A DNA stretch of 64,000 bases from Hyphomicrobium zavarzinii ATCC 27496 (GCF_000383415.1 NZ_KB911258.1:454267-518266), one strand, 5' to 3'. Shown: positions 1 to 10,501, counted from the stretch's first letter. Numbers and translations: made by a program. The notes: generated by a model from the letters alone, not told the origin.

Positions 1-158
1 GGCACCAGCATTCCCTCCGAGACGACGAAACCCTCCTGAAGGCGCTGCCTTTTGCGTGCGAGCGCGCGCCCCCAGGCATCGGCCGCGCGCGAGCACGGGG
101 CGGTTTCGTGTGCGTCCTGCAATCCGAGTGCAATGGCGAGCTTTTGAAATAGCGACAT
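1..158 (-). CDS. Hypothetical protein, N-terminal fragment cut by window edge
   Basis: An open minus-strand frame starts at the ATG at 158 and runs off the left edge without a stop, giving the first 52 residues. They begin MSLFQKLAIALGLQD and contain a run of Arg, Lys and Gln (GRALARKRQRLQE). No family is recognised. The stretch upstream is AT-rich and could hold promoters for this gene and the divergent chemotaxis receptor. No strong ribosome binding site is visible, so the start is uncertain. Confidence 0.4.
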   Translation of the reverse strand, partial: MSLFQKLAIALGLQDAHETAPCSRAADAWGRALARKRQRLQEGFVVSEGMLV

Positions 159-380
159 GGGCGTATCGAACAACAGATAAGCCGAGCAATGGTGATCAGA
201 TCAAAACGTGCGCGTAAACCGGATTATTTCGAACTCTGGGAAAAGTTATCGCTTCGAAAGAAGTATTATAAACAACGAGTAAAAGTGAAATAAACAAATC
301 GCATGAAACCATTCATTCATTGGCAAAACATATTCTGACGCACGACAATTGCAGGACCCTTTGCAAGAAAAAGGTCGCAG

Positions 381-2105
381 ATGAAACTATTCAACACGGC
401 TTTTGGGCGAATCCGGCTCGAAACGCTGATTTCGCTGCTTACGATCGCCGCGGTCGTCGTTTCGACGGTATGCCTGATGTTGATCGTTCATCTGCAACTC
501 AAGGCGGACGCCGAAGGAAAGGCGATCGAAAGCCAGCAACTCTCGCTGCGCATCGGCGCGGAGCTGCTCGGCAAAGTTCTGCCTGGCACGAAGATCACGT
601 GGTCCCAATCCGGCGTGGTCGAGAAGATTGCGGTCTCCGAGCTTCCTCAGGACAAGGACCACGCGATCGTGGATTCCATGACGCGCATGACCGGCGCGCC
701 GATCACGCTATTTTCCTACGATGCCGCGGCCGATGATTTCGTCCGTGTTTCGACAACCGTAACGACGGCGGATGGAAACCGCGCCGTTGGCACCTGGCTC
801 GGTCACGGTAGTGCAGCTTATGGCGCGGTGAAAAAAGGACAGCCCTACAACGGAGCAGCCGACATTCTCGGAACGCCCTATTTCACCGTCTATTTTCCCA
901 TCGTCGATCACTCGTCGAAAGTGATCGGAATTTTGTTTGCAGGCACCAAGCAAGCTGCCGTGTTCGAGCTTGCTGCCGCGCTCGAGCGCAAGATCCTGTT
1001 CGCGTCCGTCGCGCTGCTCGTCGTCATGGCCATCGTCGGCTTCATGCTGTCGCGTCTGCTGACGCGCCCGATCCCGGTTCTCGCCGCCGTTATGGGGCAT
1101 CTCGCCCGCAACAATTCCGAAGAGACCATCCCCTACACCGAGTTCACCAACGAGATCGGCGAGATGGCCCGCGCCGTCGCCGTGTTCCGAAACAACACCA
1201 TCGAACGAACGAGGCTCGAAGCCGAGCGTGCGCGCGAATCCTCGCGGCGTGAGGCACGCCAGAAAGCGCTCGAAGCGCTGATCGACAGTTTCAAATCCGA
1301 TGCCGAGCAGAGCATCGCTGCCGTTGCAGCCATGGCCGAGGATCTGGAGCGCACCGCCGCGTCGCTGCAGGGCATCGCCTCCGGAACCAACGACAAGGCC
1401 CAACTCGTGGCCACCGCGTCCGATCAGGCATCCGCCAACGTCGGCACCGTCGCCGCAGCCGCCGAGGAGCTGACGGCATCGATCGCCGAGATCGGCAACC
1501 AGATCTCGGAAGCGTTGAACAACGTCGGCAGCACCAGCACGATGGCCGCGACCACCAATGACCGCATGTCGGAGTTGTTGGCGTCCGCCCAGCAGATCGG
1601 CGAGGTCGTCACGCTCATCCGCGAGATCGCGGGGCAGACAAACCTGCTCGCGCTCAACGCCACCATCGAGGCCGCGCGTGCGGGCGAGGCGGGACGCGGC
1701 TTCGCCGTCGTTGCCACCGAAGTCAAGACGCTCGCGACCCGCACGGCGCAGGCTACCGAAAGCATTTCGGAGCAGGTGAGCTCGATTCAGGCCGCGACCG
1801 ATCACGCCGTTCTCGCCATTGGCGAGATCGCCGAGCGCATGGGGCACGTCAACGGCATCACGACGCAGATCGCCGCCGCCGTGACGGAGCAGGGCGCCGC
1901 GACATCAGAGATCAACGCCAGTGTGCATCACGCAGCCGGCGACACGCGCCATGTCAGCGAGACGATCGCGGGCGTGACTGAGGCCGCCACCTCGACCTTC
2001 AAGTCCGCGCGTCAGTTGCTCGAAACCAGCGCCCAGGTCAGCGCGCGCACGAAGGCGTTGAGCGCGCGTATCGAGAGCTTCCTCTCCGGCGTCGCCGCCG
2101 CCTGA
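381..2105 (+). CDS. Methyl-accepting chemotaxis protein with periplasmic Cache domain
   Basis: This is a transmembrane chemoreceptor of 574 residues that signals through CheW/CheA to the flagellar motor. A membrane helix lies at about residues 13-36. A periplasmic domain of about 170 residues follows, with features of single-Cache (Cache_3-Cache_2) sensors such as [11 protein letters not shown] and [10 protein letters not shown] second helix is at about 207-227, then a HAMP linker ([18 protein letters not shown]). The cytoplasmic coiled coil carries the conserved hairpin tip at about 411-445 ([20 protein letters not shown]). The ligand cannot be read from sequence. No other che genes are adjacent, and a strong terminator follows, so it is probably a monocistronic orphan receptor. 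Confidence 0.93.
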   Translation: MKLFNTAFGRIRLETLISLLTIAAVVVSTVCLMLIVHLQLKADAEGKAIESQQLSLRIGAELLGKVLPGTKITWSQSGVVEKIAVSELPQDKDHAIVDSMTRMTGAPITLFSYDAAADDFVRVSTTVTTADGNRAVGTWLGHGSAAYGAVKKGQPYNGAADILGTPYFTVYFPIVDHSSKVIGILFAGTKQAAVFELAAALERKILFASVALLVVMAIVGFMLSRLLTRPIPVLAAVMGHLARNNSEETIPYTEFTNEIGEMARAVAVFRNNTIERTRLEAERARESSRREARQKALEALIDSFKSDAEQSIAAVAAMAEDLERTAASLQGIASGTNDKAQLVATASDQASANVGTVAAAAEELTASIAEIGNQISEALNNVGSTSTMAATTNDRMSELLASAQQIGEVVTLIREIAGQTNLLALNATIEAARAGEAGRGFAVVATEVKTLATRTAQATESISEQVSSIQAATDHAVLAIGEIAERMGHVNGITTQIAAAVTEQGAATSEINASVHHAAGDTRHVSETIAGVTEAATSTFKSARQLLETSAQVSARTKALSARIESFLSGVAAA

Positions 2106-2130
2106 TTTCCGCGGCAGTCTTGGAAACAAG

Positions 2131-2164
2131 AAAGGCGGGAGCGCTTGCACGCTCCCGCCTTTTC
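2131..2164 (+). terminator. Rho-independent terminator after the chemoreceptor
   Basis: There is a perfect 13-bp stem (AAAGGCGGGAGCG paired with CGCTCCCGCCTTT), a 6-base loop and a short T run, 26 bases after the chemoreceptor stop. The T/A symmetry means it could also act on the minus strand. Confidence 0.88.
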
Positions 2165-2191
2165 AATTCTCCCGCTGCCCGCTGCCTGCGC

Positions 2192-2368
2192 TTACGGCCC
2201 GTCGATATGCACCACCAGGCTGCGTGCCTCGCCCTTGAGGGCGGCAAGCTCGAGCCGCACGTCGTCCGAGTTGCGCACGCTGTCGGCTGGGGAGGAGCGC
2301 AGCGATCCCATCAGCACTAACGGTGCCAGGGCGAAAACGAGCAGGTTCCGCGCGGTGTTCCGGGTCAT
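2192..2368 (-). CDS. Small protein with N-terminal membrane or signal segment
   Basis: This is a 58-residue frame starting MTRNTARNLLVFALAPLVLMG, a basic N-terminus followed by a hydrophobic segment typical of a signal anchor. A polar tail ends VVHIDGP. An upstream in-frame start at 2476 would add 36 residues of low-complexity sequence in front of the hydrophobic segment and is less likely. No family is recognised. It lies between the chemoreceptor terminator and the MoxR gene on the same strand as the latter. Confidence 0.45.
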   Translation of the reverse strand: MTRNTARNLLVFALAPLVLMGSLRSSPADSVRNSDDVRLELAALKGEARSLVVHIDGP

Positions 2369-2503
2369 GGCTGGTCCTGGGCTTTTCTGTCTGACGCTTG
2401 TTTGGTTGGCATCAGACTGCCATGACGGCCCTCTCGCTTCCCTTAAAAAGGGGCGGTAGAGGTGAAATCGCAGCACTGACTTGAGAGCAGGGTTGCCGGG
2501 AGG

Positions 2504-3367
2504 TTAATCGCCCTTCCGCCGGCTCATGAACGCGAGCCGCTCGAACAGGTGGACGTCCTGCTCGTTCTTGAGTAGCGCTCCGGCGAGGGGCGGGATGACC
2601 TTGCGGCTGTCGGTCTCGCGCAGCACGGCGGGATCGATGTCCTCGTTGAGCAGCAGCTTCAGCCAGTCCAGAAGCTCCGAGGTAGAGGGCTTCTTCTTGA
2701 GCCCCGGCATGTCGCGCAGTTCGTAGAACACGCGCAAGGCTTCGGAGACGAGACGGCCCTTGAGGTTCGGGAAATGCACCTCGACGATCTGCGCCATCGT
2801 CTCAGGATCGGGAAATTTGATGTAGTGGAAGAAGCAGCGGCGCAGGAACGCGTCCGGCAGCTCCTTCTCGTTGTTGGAGGTGATGATCACGATCGGGCGC
2901 ACTGATGCGCGCACCGTCTCGCCCGTCTCGTAGACGAAGAACTCCATCCGGTCGAGCTCCTGCAGGAGATCGTTCGGAAACTCGATGTCCGCCTTGTCGA
3001 TCTCGTCGATCAGCAGCACCGGCCGCGCGTCGGCCACGAAGGCATCCCACAGCTTTCCGCGCTTGATGTAGTTGCGGATGTCCTTCACGCGCTCATCGCC
3101 GAGCTGGCCGTCGCGGAGCCGCGAGACGGCGTCGTACTCGTAGAGGCCCTGCTGCGCCTTGGTAGTCGATTTGACATGCCACTCGATCAGCGGCGCGCCA
3201 AGCGCGCGGGCCACCTCGAGCGCCAGTACCGACTTGCCCGTTCCAGGCTCACCCTTGATCAGGAGAGGCCGCTGCAACGTGATGGCCGCATTCACGGCAA
3301 CGGTCAGGTCGCGCGTGGCTACATAGTTGGTGGTGCCTTCGAAGCGGGGCGTGGCGGGGGCTGTCAT
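2504..3367 (-). CDS. MoxR-family AAA+ ATPase
   Basis: This is a 287-residue AAA+ ATPase of the MoxR/RavA group, chaperone-like ATPases that usually act with von Willebrand factor A proteins in metal-cofactor insertion or complex assembly. Walker A is GEPGTGKS at about residues 39-46. Walker B is VLLIDEID ending near 123. A sensor-1 asparagine pair (ITSNNEKELPDAFLRRCFF) follows. The start chosen is the ATG at 3367 (MTAPATPRFEG), with GGAG 12 bases upstream. The ATG at 3379 has no spacing from the same GGAG. The usual VWA/CoxE partner is not next to it in this window, so its client is unknown. Confidence 0.88.
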   Translation of the reverse strand: MTAPATPRFEGTTNYVATRDLTVAVNAAITLQRPLLIKGEPGTGKSVLALEVARALGAPLIEWHVKSTTKAQQGLYEYDAVSRLRDGQLGDERVKDIRNYIKRGKLWDAFVADARPVLLIDEIDKADIEFPNDLLQELDRMEFFVYETGETVRASVRPIVIITSNNEKELPDAFLRRCFFHYIKFPDPETMAQIVEVHFPNLKGRLVSEALRVFYELRDMPGLKKKPSTSELLDWLKLLLNEDIDPAVLRETDSRKVIPPLAGALLKNEQDVHLFERLAFMSRRKGD

Positions 3368-3656
3368 GCGCCGGATCATCTCCGTGAGAGTCGATTTCCC
3401 CTCATAGGCGCCACGCCCCGGCCCTGCAACCGAGAGAGCCCGGGTGTGAGGTCGCACTAAAGGACGGGGAGGGCTAGTTAATGCGAGACACGGTGGCGCG
3501 AAGCATGGGCCATATGCAACTAAAAATTGAAGGGCCTGTTCGCTGCGGATGACAATCCGGTCATGTGGAACGGACAGGGGCCGGAATTGCTTACAATTTC
3601 CGCCACTTGTCTATTCGGCAGGCGGCCAGCTTTTAACAGTTAAACGGCGGATTTTC

Positions 3657-3687
3657 TTGACATAAGCGGCCGCGCCCGCCAATAGAG
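3657..3687 (+). promoter_or_regulatory. Candidate promoter upstream of the DksA-like gene
   Basis: A consensus-like -35 box TTGACA at 3657-3662 is followed about 18 bases later by a weak AATAGA -10-like box. The 412-base gap between the divergent MoxR and DksA-like genes holds nothing else recognisable apart from an AT-rich TTAACAGTTAAA stretch near 3632. Assigned by eye only. Confidence 0.3.
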
Positions 3688-3779
3688 CCACGCCAAACTC
3701 TCAGCTGCTGAAGTTCAGTCATGAGTCGTAACGGCGGCGGCACAAGTGCCTCAGGCAGGCCCATCATTGGAGGCCCCAT

Positions 3780-4451
3780 ATGAGCAAGCGAGCCACGTCG
3801 AAGCCGGTCAAAGGGAAGGCCGCACCGAAGGCTGCTGTTAAGGGTAAGGCAGCAGCGAAGCCATCTGCGAAAGCCGCGTCCGCGAAGTCGAGCTCCCCGC
3901 GCAGTGCCGCGAAGCCCGCCGCAGCCGCAAAGGCCAAGGCTCCTCCCAAAGCCGTCGTAGAGAGCAAGCCCAAAGCGAGGACGCGCGCCATCGAAAAGGC
4001 ACAGGACAAGAAGCTGACGGCGAAAGCCGGCACTTCAACCATCGTTCTTCCGCCGGACTACCGTCCGTCCGAGGACGAGCCGTTCATGAACGAGCGGCAT
4101 CGGGTCTACTTCCGCCAGAAGCTCACCAACTGGAAGGAAGAGATCATCCGCCAGACCAAGGAAACGCTGGTCGGCTTGCACGAGGATTCGACGCAGCACG
4201 CCGATCTGGCGGACCGCGCCACCTCCGAGACCGATCGTGCGCTCGAGCTCAGGGCGCGCGACCGCCAGCGCAAGCTGATCGCCAAGATCGACGCCGCCCT
4301 CGCACGCATCGAGGACGGAACCTACGGATATTGCGAGGAGACCGGCGAGCCGATCGGCTTGAAGCGTCTCGACGCCCGCCCCATCGCCACGCTGTCGCTC
4401 GAGGCGCAGGAGCGCCATGAGCGCCGCGAGCGCGTCTACCGCGAAGACTGA
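3780..4451 (+). CDS. dksA: DksA/TraR-family RNA polymerase-binding regulator with Lys/Ala-rich N-terminal tail
   Basis: This 223-residue protein ends in a DksA/TraR domain. Residues 1-85 or so are a low-complexity Lys/Ala/Ser tail. From about 97 the coiled-coil region (MNERHRVYFRQKLTNWKEEI) and the C-terminal zinc-finger-like region (YGYCEETGEPIG...LSLEAQERHE) are recognisable. DksA proteins bind the RNA polymerase secondary channel and act with ppGpp in the stringent response. The four metal-ligand positions read Cys, Thr, Ser, Ala instead of four Cys, so the finger is predicted not to bind zinc in the classical way. The gene symbol is given by family and the orthology is likely but not proven. 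Confidence 0.87.
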   Translation: MSKRATSKPVKGKAAPKAAVKGKAAAKPSAKAASAKSSSPRSAAKPAAAAKAKAPPKAVVESKPKARTRAIEKAQDKKLTAKAGTSTIVLPPDYRPSEDEPFMNERHRVYFRQKLTNWKEEIIRQTKETLVGLHEDSTQHADLADRATSETDRALELRARDRQRKLIAKIDAALARIEDGTYGYCEETGEPIGLKRLDARPIATLSLEAQERHERRERVYRED

Positions 4452-4458
4452 GATCGCG

Positions 4459-4486
4459 CCTTCTCCCTGCCGTTGCGGGGAGAAGG
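4459..4486. terminator. Hairpin between convergent dksA-like and mscS-type genes
   Basis: CCTTCTCCC pairs with GGGAGAAGG around a 9-base loop, in the 47-base gap between two convergent stops. No clear T tract follows on either strand, so it may act bidirectionally but weakly. Confidence 0.5.
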
Positions 4487-4498
4487 CTGCTCCGGCCC

Positions 4499-7186
4499 CT
4501 ATGCCGTCCCGCCGCCTTTGGGTTTCGGCTCCGTGACGGTCATGCTCGCCTGCCGCGCGCGCTCCTCGGCCAACCGCATCAGCAGCATCTTCACCCCGTC
4601 GAGATCGCGCAGGTGAATGTCGTGCTGCGCGTAGGCGATCTCGATGCCCGCCGCGCGGAACGCCTTGAGAATGCCGAGCCGCAGATCCGTCTGTGTCGCG
4701 CCCGCCTTGTTGACGTCGGGAATGACCGCGGCGAGCGAGAATTCGAGCCCGTTCGGTCCGAAGTTGTCGAGGGTCACCCCCGGCGGCGGATGCTGGAGCA
4801 CCAGCGAGCATTCCGCGCCCACCTTTTGCAGGATCTCGCGCACGCGGTTGGGATCGGACCGGTAGCTCACCGCCACCCGCACGACCACCTGCCCGAGCGC
4901 ATTGCGGTGCGTCCAGTTCGTCACCGCCGAGGTGATGAGATCAGAGTTCGGAACGATGAGGCTCGCCTTGTCCGCCGTCTCGATCTCGGTCGAGCGGACC
5001 GAGATGCGCCGCACGTAGCCTTCCTGGCCTTTCACGGCCACGCGGTCGCCGACCTTGATCGGCCGTTCCACGAGCAGGATGAGCCCCGAGACGAAATTGT
5101 TGACGATCGACTGCAGGCCAAAACCGATACCGACCGAAAGCGCACCGGCGACGATGGCGAAATTCGTGATGTCGAGCCCGCCGTAGGACACGGCCGCGAG
5201 CGCCGCCACGATGAAGCCGCCATACCCGATGGCCGTGTGGATTGAGTTCGCGATGCCCTGGTCGATGCGCCGTGACTTGAGTATCCCCGTGTCGAGCCAG
5301 CGCTGGACGAGCCGCGTGAGGAAGATGAGCCCGAGGAACAGGCAAACCGCGAGCAGGATGCGGGCCAGCGAGATGCGGAAATCGCCGACCTCAAATCCGA
5401 ACACGGCCGCCTTGAGCCACGCGAGGGCTTCCGCGGGAGAGTAGCCCCACGTCATCAGGATGAGCGGCAGCGCGAACAGTGCGAGCGCGCCGTTGAGCAG
5501 GAGCGACAGTGTGCGCGTGAGCGCCGTGCTCTGGTCGGAATCGAGACCGACCCGTTCCTCGAGCACGGTCGAAAGCGGCTTGGTGCCCGTGCCCGGCTCC
5601 TCCAGCATGGCCCGGATTGCAAGGTGGAACACGAGCACGAGCGCGATTGCGCTGCCCGTCACCACCACCTGGGTGGTCATGAAACGGCCGAGGCCGACAT
5701 AGCCGACGAGAGACAGCGCGAGGATGGCCGTTGCGATGGCGAGCAGCGGCAGCTTGATGAGATATGGCCTGTAGCGCGAGACGGGCGTCGCGGCGGTCAC
5801 GCCGTCGCCATGCGGCAGCGCGCCGGACACGGATGTTTTCGGCTCGAACGGAGTGCGGACGAGCAGCAGCAGCAAGGCAGCGATCAAGATGCTGGTGAGT
5901 GCCGTCTCCATGATGGAGATGGAGAGCGGCAGATAGAGCCGCTTGATCGCCTCTTGCAGGATGAGGTCGGCGGAGAAGACGGCCGCAATCAGCGTGATGA
6001 TGCGCGTGAGCGTGCGGGCCGCAGGCGTCGAGAGATTGACCACGCGCCAGAGAGGACGCCGGGGCGAGAGAATGGCGCGCGTCAGCGCGGAGACGGCGAC
6101 GAAGATGACGAGCGCCGGAAACGCCGCCTTTGCGATCTGCCCCACTTCCAGCGTGAGCAAATTGAGGTTGTCGAGTCCCACGGCGGCAAGTGCGATGCCG
6201 GCGAGCGAAGGCAGTGCCAGGAGCGGCGCGACCCAACCTATGGCGGACACTTGCTCGAAGAACCCGGGCGGCGCCTCGCGCGGCCGGTCGAGGCGGTAGG
6301 AGAGGAAGCGCCGCACCAGCGCCGTCAATGCGATGAACAGCACCAGCACGCCCGCGAGAAGGCCCGCAAGCTCGATCCCCTTGCGCGATGCGGAGTCGAT
6401 CCAGATCGAGAGCGAATCCGTGACTTGCCGCCAGGTGCCGGGAACATCGTCGGTCAGATGCTGCCAGGTGACCGGCGCGAGTGGAGAGGGCGTCCGCTTC
6501 AGGATCTGCTTTGCGAACAGGCTCTGGCGGGTCGATTGCACGGTCGCGTTGAGCTGGCGGGCACGCACCTGCACGAGTTCACTGGTCTTGAGGGCGCCGT
6601 CCACCTCCGCCGCCATGGCATTGAGGCGCGCGCGCTCGTTGGCCACTTGCTCGGCCTCGGGCGCTGCATCCTTCGCGGGCGGCGGGCCCAGCTTCTCGAT
6701 CTGCTGACGCAGCGCGTCGGACTTGGGCTTCAAGCTATCGTGCGTCTGCTGCGCGCCGGCCATGAGGCCGGTAAGCTCCACGCGCAGCCGCTCCAGCTCC
6801 TCGTCGTTCTCCGCATTGCGCTCGACCGACTTTTCGAGAGTCTCGATAGCCGTCTTGAGATTGAGCGCGGGCAGACGGACCTCCTCCATCGCCTGCATGT
6901 CGGCAGGAGAGAGGACAGGGGCGGGCGGAGGTGCGGGCGCGGGGGCCGGCTCTGCCGGGGGAGCCGCCGCCGTGGGGGCTGCCTGCGCGTCGGGCGCGGC
7001 GGCCGGAGCGGCCCCGTTATGGGCAGGAGCTGCGGGAGGCTGAGCCTGAGCCGCGCCGGGTGCGGCCTGTTGTACTCCCGTCTGAGCCTGCTGGGCGAAT
7101 GCGCCACCGCCGATACTCGCCAGGAGCAGAGCCGTCAGCGCCAGAAGATTGGCGGCGAGCCGGGCCGAAAAGCGGTGCGAAACCAT
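4499..7186 (-). CDS. Large mechanosensitive channel, MscS family with DUF3772 periplasmic region
   Basis: This is an 895-residue inner-membrane protein. It has a signal peptide (SARLAANLLALTALLLASIG...AFA), a Pro/Ala-rich linker, a periplasmic region of about 250 residues rich in coiled-coil heptads (DUF3772-like), several membrane helices, and the MscS pore and beta domain. The pore-helix region reads IVAGALSVGIGFGLQSIVNN and the beta domain reads VKGQEGYVRRISVRSTEI. Such channels release solutes on hypo-osmotic shock. The start at 7186 has GAGG 7 bases upstream and directly precedes the signal peptide. An upstream in-frame extension to 7405 is low-complexity and rejected. Confidence 0.9.
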   Translation of the reverse strand: MVSHRFSARLAANLLALTALLLASIGGGAFAQQAQTGVQQAAPGAAQAQPPAAPAHNGAAPAAAPDAQAAPTAAAPPAEPAPAPAPPPAPVLSPADMQAMEEVRLPALNLKTAIETLEKSVERNAENDEELERLRVELTGLMAGAQQTHDSLKPKSDALRQQIEKLGPPPAKDAAPEAEQVANERARLNAMAAEVDGALKTSELVQVRARQLNATVQSTRQSLFAKQILKRTPSPLAPVTWQHLTDDVPGTWRQVTDSLSIWIDSASRKGIELAGLLAGVLVLFIALTALVRRFLSYRLDRPREAPPGFFEQVSAIGWVAPLLALPSLAGIALAAVGLDNLNLLTLEVGQIAKAAFPALVIFVAVSALTRAILSPRRPLWRVVNLSTPAARTLTRIITLIAAVFSADLILQEAIKRLYLPLSISIMETALTSILIAALLLLLVRTPFEPKTSVSGALPHGDGVTAATPVSRYRPYLIKLPLLAIATAILALSLVGYVGLGRFMTTQVVVTGSAIALVLVFHLAIRAMLEEPGTGTKPLSTVLEERVGLDSDQSTALTRTLSLLLNGALALFALPLILMTWGYSPAEALAWLKAAVFGFEVGDFRISLARILLAVCLFLGLIFLTRLVQRWLDTGILKSRRIDQGIANSIHTAIGYGGFIVAALAAVSYGGLDITNFAIVAGALSVGIGFGLQSIVNNFVSGLILLVERPIKVGDRVAVKGQEGYVRRISVRSTEIETADKASLIVPNSDLITSAVTNWTHRNALGQVVVRVAVSYRSDPNRVREILQKVGAECSLVLQHPPPGVTLDNFGPNGLEFSLAAVIPDVNKAGATQTDLRLGILKAFRAAGIEIAYAQHDIHLRDLDGVKMLLMRLAEERARQASMTVTEPKPKGGGTA

Positions 7187-7337
7187 GAACGATCCTCGTG
7201 AGGGGACACGCATCGAGATCCCCGAAACTGCCGGACGGCCCGAAGCTGCCGGACGGAACGAGGGCGCCCCTCTCGGGGCATGGGGAGGTTCGCATCCGCC
7301 CCTGCGCGGGGCAACCTCGTGCCCGTCCCCGCGAAGC

Positions 7338-7685
7338 TTAGCCACGACCCGGCGCACGGGAGGAGACTGTTGCGCCGGAGGCCGCGCTGTCGGCCCGCGG
7401 GTCATGCGGAGCGCCGATTCCCGTCTCGATCACCAGGTCGACCGGACCCCCGGTCATGATCAGATGCTCGACGTCGTCTCGCCGGATCAGCACGAGCCGC
7501 CGGCGGTTGTCGATGTTGTACTGCTCGGTGATTGAAAGGCGCCGCTCGGGCTTCGGTCCGAACAGGGCGCCGACCGCCTGCATCGGCCCGGTACCGCCCA
7601 TGTAGGCACGCACGGCAAATGCGCCTCCGATCATCGCGACCGCGAGGAACAGCACGATGGAGAGGTAATAAACGATATCCCACAT
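7338..7685 (-). CDS. FliO-like flagellar biosynthesis protein
   Basis: This is a 115-residue protein with one N-terminal membrane helix (IVYYLSIVLFLAVAMIGGAF). A short cytoplasmic domain follows with the FliO-type pattern RRLVLIRRDDVEHLIMTGG followed by PVDLVIETGI. FliO helps assemble the FliP/FliQ/FliR export gate of the flagellar type III system. The start MWDIVYY is preferred over the upstream start at 7760 because it begins directly before the membrane helix. No other flagellar export gene is adjacent. It sits divergent from cckA. Confidence 0.7.
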   Translation of the reverse strand: MWDIVYYLSIVLFLAVAMIGGAFAVRAYMGGTGPMQAVGALFGPKPERRLSITEQYNIDNRRRLVLIRRDDVEHLIMTGGPVDLVIETGIGAPHDPRADSAASGATVSSRAPGRG

Positions 7686-7894
7686 GTGCTTACCGCCGCG
7701 AGTTACCTCGCGCGTCCTCCCCGAGCCCGATGTCTGGAGCCCGTATAGCGCGGAATTCATGCCATTTTAACCCTAATGATCGAACTGTGGATGGACAGAA
7801 GGGCGCGGGGATGGGTGCCACGGACGGTCGATACGGCCGGCGTGAGGATCTTCGCCTCGCCCTCAAGGGCACGACACGGGCGTAGCGTAAGCGT

Positions 7895-10501
7895 ATGAGT
7901 TCCAGAGTTTCCATGCAGGCTTCCGAGGCGGCTGCGGCCGAGAATCAGATAGCTTTCGCCTTCATGAGCGATAGCGATATCCGCCCACCTCAACCCGGCA
8001 TGGCCCGCGCCCAAGCCCAAGCCGTAAACGGCGGCGCCCAAGAGCCCGGAATCGTCCCCATTGTCGCCGCGGCCCTCGCCGCCGGCGCGCTCGTGCTCGC
8101 GCTCGTTGCTTCGCCCGCGGGCGAGCCTCTGCTCCTCACGCTCATGGCCGTGCTCGCCATGCTCGGCCTGTTCGCCGTGTTCGGCTACGTCGCGGGGCAC
8201 ATCCGCATCGGCGAACGCGTGCGCGACGACGACCTGATCCGCGCCTTCGCCAACAGCCTCGACGACGGCCTGATCGTCACCCGCCGCGACGGCCGCCCGC
8301 TCTACGCCAACAAGACGCTTGCCGATCTCGTCGGCGTCACGGCCGCGGGCGAGGTGAACGCGCTGGAGACCCTGTTCGCGGGCGATCCGAAAGCCGCTGC
8401 CGCCTACTTCCGCCTGGAGCGCGCCGCCTCCCGCCGCGAGCCGTGGCGCGAGGAGATCGAGATCGCCGCCGCGGCAGGCCGTCCGGCCCGCTTGCTCCGC
8501 GTCAGCCAGCGCCCCTGCTATGTGCCGGGGCACGACCGGGAACTCGGCCAGATGGTGCTGTGGACCATCTCCGACGTAACCGCCGAGCGCGCCCGCCAGG
8601 CCAGCGCGGTCGAGACGCTGGAAGCGACCCTCGAGCGGATGGATAGCGTCCCCGCCGGCCTCATGGAGGTCGACAGCCGCGGCGTCGTCCGCCGTCTCAA
8701 TGCCACGCTGCTGCGCTGGCTCGGCATCGAGCCGCAGAGCCTTTCGGACCGCGGCCTGAAGATCACCGACATCGTCGCGCCCGAAGGCGCCGAGCTGATC
8801 GCCAACGCCGCCGCCGCGTTCTACACGCACGGCCAGGGCGTCGACCTCGACGTCAAGCTGGACAAGGGCGCGTCCGTTCCGCTCCGCTTCTTCGCCCGCC
8901 GCGATAACCAGGGCGGCCTTCTGATCGCAGCCTTCCGCCGTGAGGCGAGCGCTGCTGACGGCGATCCCGGTGCCGCCGAGATCCGCTTCGCGCGCTTCTT
9001 CCAGTCTGCTCCGTTCGGCATCGCCACCGTTGGCGCCGATGGACGCCTCATGAGCACCAACGCCGCCTTCGCCCGCATGATCCCGGACGGATCGGCCGCC
9101 ATCGGTGCACCTGCCGTGGCCGCGCTCTGCAAGTTCGGCGATACGGAGATGACGGCGTCCGTGGAGACTGCCATCAAGCAGGCGATCGCCGGAACCGTCA
9201 GCCCCACGCCGATTGAGATCACCGTCGGCTCGCAGAACGAATTCTCGCGCCGCCTCTACCTCGCCCCGCTCACCCAGGCCAAGGATGCGCGTGAAGCCGC
9301 GATCCTCTACCTGATCGACGCCACCGAGCAGAAGGCGCTCGAAGCGAAATTCGCCCAGTCCTCGAAGATGGAGGCCGTGGGCAAGCTCGCAGGCGGCATC
9401 GCGCACGACTTCAACAACGTGCTCACCGCGATCATCGGCTTCTCCGACCTGCTGTTGCAGACGCATCGGCCCACCGACCCCGCGCACAAGGACATCATGA
9501 ACATCCGCTCGAGCGCCACGCGCGCCGCGGGTCTGGTGGCCAAGCTGCTCGCCTTCTCCCGCCGCCAGACACTGCAGACCGAGCCGTTGCAGCTCGGCGA
9601 GGTGCTGGGCGATCTTGCCCCGCTCCTCAAGCGCTCGATCGGCGAGACCATCGACCTCAAGATGCCGTCCGGCCGCGATCTCTGGTACGTGAAGACAGAC
9701 CGCACGCAGTTCGAGCAGGTCGTCATCAACCTCGCGGTCAATGCGCGCGATGCGATGCCCGAGGGCGGCACGCTCTCGATCACGACCCGCAACGTCACCG
9801 AGCGTGACAGCCAGCGCCTCGCCCACCACGGCATGGCTGTCGGCGAATACGTACTCATCGAGGTTTCCGACACCGGCTCCGGCATGCCCCCCGAGGTCAT
9901 GGCCAAGATCTTCGAGCCGTTCTTCACCACCAAGGGCGTCGGCAAGGGCACCGGCCTCGGCCTCTCGACCGTCTACGGCATCGTCAAGCAGACCGGCGGC
10001 TTCATCTATCCCGAGAGCACGCCCGGACACGGAACCACGTTCCGCGTGTACCTGCCGCGCTACCTGCCCGACAACGAGGACGAGATCGTGGCCCAGAAGA
10101 CGGCCAAGAAAGAGCGTCCCCAGGATCTCACGGGCTCGGGCCGCGTGCTGCTCGTCGAGGACGAGGACGTCGTGCGCTCGTTCGCGGTTCGCGCGCTGAA
10201 GCGGCAGGGCTACGAGGTGCTGGAAGCCTCCACCGGCGTCGAGGCTCTGGAGCTTATGGAGCAGCACGAGGACCAGATCGATCTCGTCGTGTCCGACGTG
10301 GTGATGCCCGAGATGGACGGGCCGACGCTGCTGAAGGAGCTTCGCAAGAAGAACCCGCACCTCAAGATCATCTTCGTGTCGGGCTATCCGCACGAGGCCT
10401 TCGAGACCAGCCTCGACAAGAACGAGCAGTTCGCCTTCCTGCCGAAACCGTTCTCTCTGCCCCAGCTCGCCGCCAAGGTGAAAGAGCAGCTCGCGCGCTG
10501 A
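7895..10501 (+). CDS. cckA: Cell-cycle hybrid histidine kinase CckA
   Basis: This is an 868-residue membrane hybrid kinase/phosphatase that in alphaproteobacteria drives phosphate through ChpT to CtrA and CpdR, controlling replication and division. Two membrane helices lie at about residues 53-100. PAS-type domains fill about 110-480. The HisKA box is GGIAHDFNN with phospho-acceptor His at about 504. The HATPase N, G1 and G2 boxes follow ([37 protein letters not shown]). A C-terminal receiver domain begins [11 protein letters not shown], with phospho-acceptor Asp near 801 ([12 protein letters not shown]). The HDFNN box with fused receiver is characteristic of CckA. Position before recA and alaS supports the call. 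Confidence 0.92.
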   Translation: MSSRVSMQASEAAAAENQIAFAFMSDSDIRPPQPGMARAQAQAVNGGAQEPGIVPIVAAALAAGALVLALVASPAGEPLLLTLMAVLAMLGLFAVFGYVAGHIRIGERVRDDDLIRAFANSLDDGLIVTRRDGRPLYANKTLADLVGVTAAGEVNALETLFAGDPKAAAAYFRLERAASRREPWREEIEIAAAAGRPARLLRVSQRPCYVPGHDRELGQMVLWTISDVTAERARQASAVETLEATLERMDSVPAGLMEVDSRGVVRRLNATLLRWLGIEPQSLSDRGLKITDIVAPEGAELIANAAAAFYTHGQGVDLDVKLDKGASVPLRFFARRDNQGGLLIAAFRREASAADGDPGAAEIRFARFFQSAPFGIATVGADGRLMSTNAAFARMIPDGSAAIGAPAVAALCKFGDTEMTASVETAIKQAIAGTVSPTPIEITVGSQNEFSRRLYLAPLTQAKDAREAAILYLIDATEQKALEAKFAQSSKMEAVGKLAGGIAHDFNNVLTAIIGFSDLLLQTHRPTDPAHKDIMNIRSSATRAAGLVAKLLAFSRRQTLQTEPLQLGEVLGDLAPLLKRSIGETIDLKMPSGRDLWYVKTDRTQFEQVVINLAVNARDAMPEGGTLSITTRNVTERDSQRLAHHGMAVGEYVLIEVSDTGSGMPPEVMAKIFEPFFTTKGVGKGTGLGLSTVYGIVKQTGGFIYPESTPGHGTTFRVYLPRYLPDNEDEIVAQKTAKKERPQDLTGSGRVLLVEDEDVVRSFAVRALKRQGYEVLEASTGVEALELMEQHEDQIDLVVSDVVMPEMDGPTLLKELRKKNPHLKIIFVSGYPHEAFETSLDKNEQFAFLPKPFSLPQLAAKVKEQLAR

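Noticed and set aside
708-1847. Long minus-strand frame opposite the chemoreceptor gene
   Set aside because: It is a GC-rich antisense shadow of a clear chemoreceptor; its product is Gly/Arg/Asp-rich with no domain.
5624-7201. Plus-strand frame opposite the MscS-type gene
   Set aside because: Antisense shadow; composed of charged residues with no membrane or domain pattern.
7762-7778. TTAACCCTAATGATC considered as a CtrA site upstream of cckA
   Set aside because: The second TTAA half-site is missing, so it does not meet the TTAA-N7-TTAA pattern.
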